DNA from: Flavobacteriales bacterium
GTDB taxonomy: Bacteria > Bacteroidota > Bacteroidia > Flavobacteriales > Flavobacteriaceae
Assembly (NCBI GenBank): GCA_027031025.1
Contig: JALVEJ010000116.1
Span: 1-12,004, forward strand
Length of the DNA: 12,004 nt
Direction of reading: 5' to 3'
Shown here: positions 7,409 to 12,004 of the stretch, one piece after another
Numbering within the stretch: the first letter of the stretch is position 1
Layout of the letters: every line of letters starts with the position of its first letter
The notes under the pieces: generated by a model
Seen by the model: only the letters and a program-made list of their open reading frames with translations
Told to the model about the DNA's origin: nothing
Database searches by the model: none
Position numbers and translations under genes: made by a program

Positions 7409-8069
7409 CTATTATATACCTGTTAAATTGTATATAAATATCCTCGTTAATGCCCAAATTCATAAACTTACCTGAAAATTTACCCTTTATATATCCATCT
7501 TTTATATTAACAGGCAGAAACAAAATTCCGTTGAATTTTCCGTTTAAATCTTTTCCTGTTATATCTGCATAAACTGAATTCTTTTCTATATTAGGTTCTA
7601 ACTTATGTTTTATCTCATATAAATATATCGGAAAGAAAACAGTTTTAAATTCTTTTAAATTTCCTTCCCCACTTATAATAATTACTTTATTATTTTTTAA
7701 ATTTAATTTATATTTTCCGGTAAGTTTACCATAAACTTGTGGTTTTTCCTGCACGGCTGATATTTCAAAAGAAAAACAAATTAAATCCGCAGCTTTGGAC
7801 AGCGGATAGAGATAGATTTGTAGGCTTTCATTGATTGAAATTTTTTGTTTATATATATAATTTTTCATTTCAACCTTCTTTATTAATATATTTCCTTTTT
7901 CAAGATTATTTATTGTTACATGAAAAAGGTTCCCTTCTATTTTGCTGTAATAAAATCCGTATTTAGATAATAAATATGCAGTGAGATTTCCTATAGGAAA
8001 AGTCATAACAAAAGTAATTAGGAAAGCTGTAATGAATATAAATGTATATATAAAAAACCTTTTCATCAT
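7383..8069 (-). CDS. gspN: Type II secretion system accessory protein GspN
   Basis: This bitopic inner-membrane protein is found in a subset of T2SS operons, and its exact role is unsettled. It has 228 residues, slightly shorter than many GspN proteins. A transmembrane helix covers about residues 5-26 and is followed by a periplasmic beta-rich part. Near the membrane, FPIGNLTAYLLSKYGFYYSK and then EGNLFHVTINNLEKG match the typical GspN opening (a small-residue step, then strands carrying G-N-L-x-x-x-x-I-x-N-L). The call rests on this pattern and on its place directly after gspM, where GspN normally sits. There are two consecutive ATG codons at 8069 and 8066. The first forms an ATGA overlap with the gspM stop and has AGGG 5 nt upstream. 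An uncharacterised T2SS-linked membrane protein is the alternative. Confidence 0.8.
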   Translation of the reverse strand: MMKRFFIYTFIFITAFLITFVMTFPIGNLTAYLLSKYGFYYSKIEGNLFHVTINNLEKGNILIKKVEMKNYIYKQKISINESLQIYLYPLSKAADLICFSFEISAVQEKPQVYGKLTGKYKLNLKNNKVIIISGEGNLKEFKTVFFPIYLYEIKHKLEPNIEKNSVYADITGKDLNGKFNGILFLPVNIKDGYIKGKFSGKFMNLGINEDIYIQFNRYIIDGESKIKF

Positions 8070-8539
8070 TGTGTCCCTAAAATTATACGCATTGTATACT
8101 TACCATTTCCTTTAGGATCATTTATATCTATATACTCAGCTATATATCCATTTTCTTTTATTTTTCTTAAAAATCTGTAAATTTGTTGCCCAGAAAGTTT
8201 TTCAAACGATACTTCAATGAATTTTCCTTGTTGATATGGTTTTATAGAAATCATGTTGGATTTTATATTTATTTTTCTTGCTATTTCTTCAATTTCTGAA
8301 AGGGATAGTTCAGGTTTTGCTAATGGTTTATATATTTTGTATTCATGAATTACCTCTTGAATCTGGACATAATTATTAATTTCTTTTTCTAACCTTTTTT
8401 CTAATTTATCAATTTTTGGAAGCATTTCGAATGTAATGAAAAAAATCCCAACAATAATGATAAAAGCATAAATTCCTACTATAAATATGTATTTTTCCCT
8501 TTCTTCCAAAGACTCGATAAAAAGATGCAATCTTTTCAA
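8066..8539 (-). CDS. gspM: Type II secretion system inner-membrane protein GspM
   Basis: GspM stabilises GspL in the inner-membrane platform. The 157-aa protein has a short cytoplasmic N-terminus with LEEREKYIFIVG, where the Glu-Arg-Glu resembles the conserved pre-membrane E-R-E of GspM/PilO-like proteins. One transmembrane helix (about 17-37), a charged coiled-coil stretch (about 40-70) and a periplasmic ferredoxin-like domain (about 75-155) follow. Size, topology and position after gspL identify it; sequence similarity in this family is always weak. The start is TTG at 8539-8537, supported by AGGGG 7 nt upstream (8551-8547) and a TTGA overlap with the gspL stop. Translation is probably coupled to gspL. 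Confidence 0.87.
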   Translation of the reverse strand: MKRLHLFIESLEEREKYIFIVGIYAFIIIVGIFFITFEMLPKIDKLEKRLEKEINNYVQIQEVIHEYKIYKPLAKPELSLSEIEEIARKINIKSNMISIKPYQQGKFIEVSFEKLSGQQIYRFLRKIKENGYIAEYIDINDPKGNGKYTMRIILGTQ

Positions 8540-9660
8540 CGTATTTCCCCTGAAATGCTGAATCTTATCTTTCCGTTAGGTGTTGATATAGTTTCTTCAA
8601 TGGACGCCGAATATTTTTTGGATAACTGGTTTTTAAAATCCTCAACACTCTTTATGTTGTCAGCAAAACCTTGTAATAAAAATCTATTTTGTGATACATT
8701 TATTCTGTATATTCTGATGTCCATAAAAGATTTTTTTTCCTTGGATATATATGCAAGTATGTCAACAGCATCTGTAGATGTTGAGAAATTTTTCTTTATC
8801 GCTTTTAGCTTTCCTTTAGCCTGTTCAATAGGATCAAAAATTTCTCCTGTATAGTTAAAGCCTCTCACAAAGAGTTTTTTTTCTTCTTCTATCACATTTT
8901 TTAGCTGTTTTTCTAATAAAAAGAGGTTTATATACAGGGCTATATTAATCAAAATAATGGAAATAAGTAGGTAAACAGCACCTTTTATAAGTATTTCTGT
9001 TGTTTTTTCTTCTGTTTTATGTAAAAAATCAATTCCTGTATCATCTATACCTCTAAGAACGCAACCAAAAGCAACGTTAAAGAGAGGATTTTTTTCTGGA
9101 TTTTTTAGAACCTTATATCCCTTTAAATTATCTGGAATTTTTCCAGAAAGGTATGCATTTTCATCTATTTCAAGAATTGAGGACAAAACTCTGACTTCCT
9201 GTATAAATTCATCTTCAATTCTCAGATATAAGATATATCCGTCTGAAAAATGCAGTATATCTCCGTTTTTTATTCCATAGTATTTTGCTACCCTAAGCAG
9301 AGAAAATATTTCACTATCTATTAGATCAGCATCTTTTATTTTACTTATATCCTCTTTTCTTGCGATTACACAGAAAACTTCTGATTTTCCTTTTGATTGG
9401 TTTATACAATAAGCATATTCTATTTCATCTAAACCAAGAGGCATGTCTAATTGAATCTGGGTTTTCACCGCTTTAGCTATCTTATTTTTATCTTTGAATG
9501 GAAAAGAGTACTTTCTAAAAGTTGATTTTGAAGCAGGGAATCCGTAAATTTTTTTGTAGTTTTTAGGCTCTTTTTTAAGCAGTTTAGCCTCTTTCTTTAA
9601 AGGATTAACCTCGCCAAAAATCCATACAGACAAGCCTAAATCTATTCCCTTTATAATCAA
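8536..9660 (-). CDS. gspL: Type II secretion system platform protein GspL
   Basis: GspL binds GspE on the cytoplasmic side and GspM in the membrane and periplasm. The 374-aa protein has a cytoplasmic actin-like (PilM-type) domain at about 1-215, with the nucleotide-fold opening IKGIDLGLSVWIFGEV. One transmembrane helix lies at about 225-249, followed by a Lys/Glu-rich coiled segment (250-290) and a ferredoxin-like periplasmic domain (about 292-374). It resembles a PilM and PilN fused in one chain, which is how GspL is built. The start is TTG at 9660-9658 with GAGGAA just upstream, 7 nt after the gspK stop. No in-frame ATG near the N-terminus preserves the IDLG strand, so TTG is preferred. Confidence 0.9.
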   Translation of the reverse strand: MIIKGIDLGLSVWIFGEVNPLKKEAKLLKKEPKNYKKIYGFPASKSTFRKYSFPFKDKNKIAKAVKTQIQLDMPLGLDEIEYAYCINQSKGKSEVFCVIARKEDISKIKDADLIDSEIFSLLRVAKYYGIKNGDILHFSDGYILYLRIEDEFIQEVRVLSSILEIDENAYLSGKIPDNLKGYKVLKNPEKNPLFNVAFGCVLRGIDDTGIDFLHKTEEKTTEILIKGAVYLLISIILINIALYINLFLLEKQLKNVIEEEKKLFVRGFNYTGEIFDPIEQAKGKLKAIKKNFSTSTDAVDILAYISKEKKSFMDIRIYRINVSQNRFLLQGFADNIKSVEDFKNQLSKKYSASIEETISTPNGKIRFSISGEIR

Positions 9661-9667
9661 TTGTTCC

Positions 9668-10558
9668 TCAATAAATCTTTTTCCATATAGTTTTCGTTTT
9701 ATTTTTTCTTTTTAATAATACAACAAGTTTATACTCCCTACCGCCAATTTTTATCTCTACATTAGCAAGAAAATTCTCACTTTTCACAGTAGTGAAAGGT
9801 TTGATCCTGTAAAGGATATCTGAACTCATCCCATCAACATTTATCAGATCATCAATCCTTTTAAAAGGTTTTTTCTGGCGATAGGCTATGATAGAATTCG
9901 CTATTGATTCATCAATATCCCTGTCCAGAGCCATCAGAACCCATTTTGAAGCAGTATTTATATTTACCTTGCCGTTTGAATAGGGAGATAAAATAGCTTT
10001 TAATCCAGGTCTGAAAACCCCATTTACAACAGTACCGTTAAAAATTTTCATTGATACGCCTTTAATTAAATAAAGCTCTTCCAGGGTATCTAATTTTGAA
10101 TTTTTTGCGAGGTAATTGGGATATTCTTCTTCACCACCGTTACTTTTATCGTCAGGATCTATCCAGTCTATAATATTGAATAATATTTGGTCGTTTATCT
10201 CAAGAATATTAAACAACCTCTCAAATATCTCCATATATTTCTGATTTATTCTTTTTCCATCTACCAAAAAATTAGGGTTGAGATATCTCTCCTGATCTGC
10301 TATTTCCACCGTTACAGCTACATCATCGAGATTAAACGGTAAAGGCTGAGCCCAGAATTCTCCTAAATAATCAACAGTTTTATCGTCTTGATCTAAAAAC
10401 TCTTCTAATGCCTGGGATATAGAAGAAGATACAAATATTATTTTTTCTGTCTGTATCTCGTTAGATACATAGCTATCAAAAACAAACTTATCTTCTGAAA
10501 AATTCACAACCACAGAAGCAAAAGCAGAAATTAAAAGAAAAACAACAATAAGTATCAT
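9668..10558 (-). CDS. gspK: Minor pseudopilin GspK, large tip subunit, without a visible prepilin leader
   Basis: GspK is the large minor pseudopilin that caps the pseudopilus tip with GspI and GspJ. The 296-aa protein has an N-terminal hydrophobic helix (1-20) followed by the family core: DQERYLNPNF near 88-97, DWIDPDDKSNGGEEEYPNY at 131-149 (usual form DWiDpD...GaEd..Y), EELYLIKGV at 160-168, and KVNINTAS at 197-204, which matches the INvNTA signature. An alpha-helical insertion with helix-hairpin-helix-like sequence lies at 213-254. The ATG at 10558 overlaps the gspJ stop as ATGA. The expected basic leader ending in Gly is absent. Translation starts directly inside the hydrophobic helix, and the in-frame codons upstream, up to a stop, contain no glycine. 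GspK is known to lack Glu5, but the missing cleavage site is unusual. Confidence 0.92.
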   Translation of the reverse strand: MILIVVFLLISAFASVVVNFSEDKFVFDSYVSNEIQTEKIIFVSSSISQALEEFLDQDDKTVDYLGEFWAQPLPFNLDDVAVTVEIADQERYLNPNFLVDGKRINQKYMEIFERLFNILEINDQILFNIIDWIDPDDKSNGGEEEYPNYLAKNSKLDTLEELYLIKGVSMKIFNGTVVNGVFRPGLKAILSPYSNGKVNINTASKWVLMALDRDIDESIANSIIAYRQKKPFKRIDDLINVDGMSSDILYRIKPFTTVKSENFLANVEIKIGGREYKLVVLLKRKNKTKTIWKKIY

Positions 10559-11085
10559 TTTATACTTCCATCTGTTACATAAAAATATTCATCATCCATA
10601 TTTATCTTTATAGTCTGTGGAAACTTCCGGTCAGAATAATTTTTAAACTCTTTTCCATTATTAATTACGGTAAATGTTATCTTATCAAATGTTCCCATCG
10701 TCATTTTTTTTAAGCCCTCTCCCCCTAAATTTTCATCGATAAATGGAAATTCCTGATAAATAAGCCTATATCTGTTATTTTCCGTCTTCTCGATTTTGTA
10801 TTCAGCTCTTACAGCTCCAGGAAAAAAGATTGGATACAAGGTATAAAAAGAAAGACCATCGCTACCAAGCTTAAAATTGGTCTTTCTTTTTTCTATTTTT
10901 GAAAAAAACTGTTTTGTAAGTTGATTTTTAACAGACAGATATTCAATGTAGCGGTTTATTTTTCCCTTGAGCCGTATATTTCCTTTCAGTTCAGATATAA
11001 ATACTGATCCAATGACAGAAAAGACCAAAAGAAGAATCGTTACAACAAGCAGAAGTTCAAGAAGTGTAAATCCTTTATTTCTCAT
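10555..11085 (-). CDS. gspJ: Minor pseudopilin GspJ
   Basis: GspJ forms part of the pseudopilus tip complex with I and K. The 176-aa precursor has a short class III leader, MRNKG|FTLLE, with Gly5 at -1 and Glu10 as mature Glu5. The hydrophobic helix runs to about residue 28. A beta-rich C-terminal domain includes AVRAEYKIEKTENNRYRLI at about 91-109, the typical GspJ stretch in which a short strand leads to a basic turn before an L-x-x-Q/R strand. Its length and its place between gspI and gspK agree. The ATG at 11085 overlaps the gspI stop by 11 nt, and the Shine-Dalgarno match is weak, so it probably depends on coupling to gspI. The remote possibility that I and J are swapped is lessened by lengths (110 aa against 176 aa). 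Confidence 0.85.
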   Translation of the reverse strand: MRNKGFTLLELLLVVTILLLVFSVIGSVFISELKGNIRLKGKINRYIEYLSVKNQLTKQFFSKIEKRKTNFKLGSDGLSFYTLYPIFFPGAVRAEYKIEKTENNRYRLIYQEFPFIDENLGGEGLKKMTMGTFDKITFTVINNGKEFKNYSDRKFPQTIKINMDDEYFYVTDGSIK

Positions 11086-11407
11086 AAGTCTTTATTTCCA
11101 GAACGGGACGGTTTTGTTTATCAAAAACAGTGTAAGTCGTCTGTTTTATTCCAAAATCTATTGTTCTGGTTTCCTGCCTTATCTTAAACCTATCATCGGT
11201 TGTAATCTCACCGGGGATTTTTAAATTTCTTATCTTAAAATACTTTAGTGCCTCCAGCCTTTCTATCTGCTTTTGAATGTCTGTTATATGATGGAACTGT
11301 ATCTTTATCAAAACTGTGAAAGCTATTGCGAATATGGTAATGGCAACAATAACTTCGAGCAGTGTAAAACCGGAATTAGTTTTGATCCCAGACAGATATA
11401 TCATCAT
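11075..11407 (-). CDS. gspI: Minor pseudopilin GspI
   Basis: GspI is a small tip pseudopilin that helps start pseudopilus assembly. The 110-aa precursor has a 13-residue leader ending NSG, then FTLLEVIVAITIFAIAF, where Glu18 is mature Glu5. F-T-L-L-E-V-x-V-A-x-x-I-F-A is typical of GspI. The C-terminal domain is short and ends in LEIKTYEK. The ATG at 11407 (or the next at 11404) has AGGA upstream and lies inside the end of gspG, a 32-nt overlap; no ATG, GTG or TTG codon lies nearer to the prepilin motif. GspH would be the alternative assignment, but GspH is normally longer and follows gspG with a different C-terminal fold. GspI is favoured by the E-V-x-V-A pattern and the size. Confidence 0.78.
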   Translation of the reverse strand: MMIYLSGIKTNSGFTLLEVIVAITIFAIAFTVLIKIQFHHITDIQKQIERLEALKYFKIRNLKIPGEITTDDRFKIRQETRTIDFGIKQTTYTVFDKQNRPVLEIKTYEK

Positions 11408-11786
11408 CAGTTCCTAATTCTCCATCTGGACCCTTTGATTTCAACTCAAATGGATGTTTCTCTGCCGGGGATATATAGACAAAATCATTCCCCCATGCAT
11501 CTCTTGGAAGACTATCAAGATACTTTTTCCACTTTTTTGGTTCTGGTGGTATTTTTGGCTTTTCAACTAATGCTTTTAATCCCTGCTCTGTTGTTGGATA
11601 TATACCGTTATCCAGTTTATACATCTCAAGGGCTCTTTTAAGTTCTTTTAACTGAACTCTTGTTGTTTCTACTTTTGCTTCGTCTACTCTTCCTGTTATT
11701 CTTGGAATTACGAGAGCTGCAATAAGGGATAAAATCACTATAACAACTAACAGCTCAAGCAGAGTAAAACCTCTGTTTTTCCCCAT
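11376..11786 (-). CDS. gspG: Major pseudopilin GspG
   Basis: GspG is the main subunit of the periplasmic pseudopilus that pushes cargo through the secretin. The 136-aa precursor has a leader MGKNRG and a mature end FTLLELLVVIVILSLIAALV, with Gly6 at -1 and Glu11 as mature Glu5, ready for the prepilin peptidase and N-methylation. NGIYPTTEQGLKALV (about 60-74) and LPRDAWGNDFVYISP (about 93-107) are signature GspG segments. The C-terminal calcium loop reads GPDGELGTDDDISVWD, carrying the acidic residues expected for Ca2+ binding. The first gene of the operon starts at ATG 11786 with AGGGA 6 nt upstream. It is followed by gspI with no gspH between. The family identity is unambiguous. Confidence 0.98.
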   Translation of the reverse strand: MGKNRGFTLLELLVVIVILSLIAALVIPRITGRVDEAKVETTRVQLKELKRALEMYKLDNGIYPTTEQGLKALVEKPKIPPEPKKWKKYLDSLPRDAWGNDFVYISPAEKHPFELKSKGPDGELGTDDDISVWDQN

Positions 11787-11812
11787 TTTTCATCCCTGAT
11801 AATTTTTGCTTA

Positions 11813-11821
11813 ATTATAGCA
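11813..11821 (-). promoter_or_regulatory. Extended -10 promoter of the T2SS operon
   Basis: On the minus strand, TGCTATAAT (11821-11813) is a perfect TATAAT preceded by the extended -10 TGn. No good -35 lies 16-18 bp upstream (AAATTA-like), as is common for extended -10 promoters. Transcription would start near 11806, giving a short leader of about 20 nt that contains AGGGA (11797-11793) before the gspG ATG. No other promoter of similar quality was seen inside the operon. Confidence 0.6.
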
Positions 11822-11890
11822 CAACTAAAGAGAACTAATTTAAAAACATAGATTATTTCTTAAGATTTTATATTTGGAATAAGCCTTCTA

Positions 11891-12004
11891 TCAAAACAGT
11901 TTACCTATCTTTCTAAATCCAAAAAGATACAGAACTGATCCCAGAATAAACAGAGCAGCAAAATACAGCCATAGATCAGAAACAGGTGTTCCCCTAAAAA
12001 ACAG
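11891..12004 (-). CDS. C-terminal 37 residues of a membrane protein, probably an ABC-2-type permease (5' part beyond window)
   Basis: I translated this frame by hand up to the TGA at 11893-11891. The visible tail reads FRGTPVSDLWLYFAALFILG, followed by SVLYLFGFRKIGKLF. It is a short polar loop, one hydrophobic helix of about 20 residues, then a basic cytoplasmic end. ABC-2-type transporter permeases typically end with such a G-x-P-x-x-x-L-W loop, last helix and Phe-Arg-rich end, so this is the likely family. With only 37 residues this is a weak assignment, and another polytopic membrane protein is possible. It is on the same strand as gspG, about 100 bp upstream, and no clear terminator separates them. 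The T2SS promoter suggests a new transcription unit. Confidence 0.5.
   Translation of the reverse strand: MFFRGTPVSDLWLYFAALFILGSVLYLFGFRKIGKLF

Noticed and set aside
8525..8854. Plus-strand open frame of 109 codons
   Set aside because: It is antisense to the end of gspL, whose frame, topology and neighbours are well supported. Composition is that of a shadow frame.
11273..11641. Plus-strand open frame of 122 codons
   Set aside because: It crosses antisense to both gspG and gspI, two genes with unambiguous prepilin motifs, and shows no protein family signature.
1..12004. tRNA, rRNA, CRISPR arrays, insertion sequences or transposases
   Set aside because: I found no CRISPR-like spaced direct repeats, no transposase frame and no recognisable tRNA or rRNA sequence. 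The window is filled by protein genes and short intergenic gaps.

Overview
The window comes from an AT-rich, Gram-negative-type bacterium. The proteins are rich in Lys, Ile and Glu, Arg is often encoded by AGA/AGG, and the genes presuppose an outer membrane (a secretin and a lipoprotein). The low GC content, protein composition and a GspN-containing secretion operon would fit an Aquificota lineage such as the Hydrogenothermaceae. That placement is inference; no marker gene in the window proves it.

Every supported gene is on the minus strand, so the window reads from right to left. At the right edge is the C-terminal end of a membrane protein, probably an ABC-2-type permease (11891-12004). After a gap of about 100 bp with a good extended -10 promoter, a compact type II secretion system (T2SS) operon of eleven genes runs from 11786 to 1925: gspG, I, J, K, L, M, N, C, D, E, F. 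Neighbouring genes overlap or are at most 7 nt apart. The operon encodes the pseudopilus (major pseudopilin G; minor pseudopilins I, J and K), the inner-membrane platform (L, M, C, F and the accessory N), the outer-membrane secretin (D) and the hexameric ATPase (E). The order is the textbook C-D-E-F-G-H-I-J-K-L-M-N series cut between F and G and rejoined N to C, with gspH missing. No prepilin peptidase (gspO) or pilotin (gspS) is present in the window.

Downstream of gspF, a separate promoter and a strong ribosome binding site drive a 420-aa cysteine-rich, acidic lipoprotein with a poly-glycine tether (478-1740). It is a plausible, unproven cargo of the secretion system. Coding-like sequence continues in frame for 18 codons past its stop codon, up to a hairpin that may be the terminator. 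At the left edge is the N-terminal 100 residues of a TetR-family repressor (1-300). Its promoter, and a perfect 7-bp inverted repeat over the start codon, suggest autoregulation.

Points most worth a second look are the circularly permuted gene order, a GspK with no recognisable prepilin leader, the possible premature stop in the lipoprotein gene, and the TetR operator.
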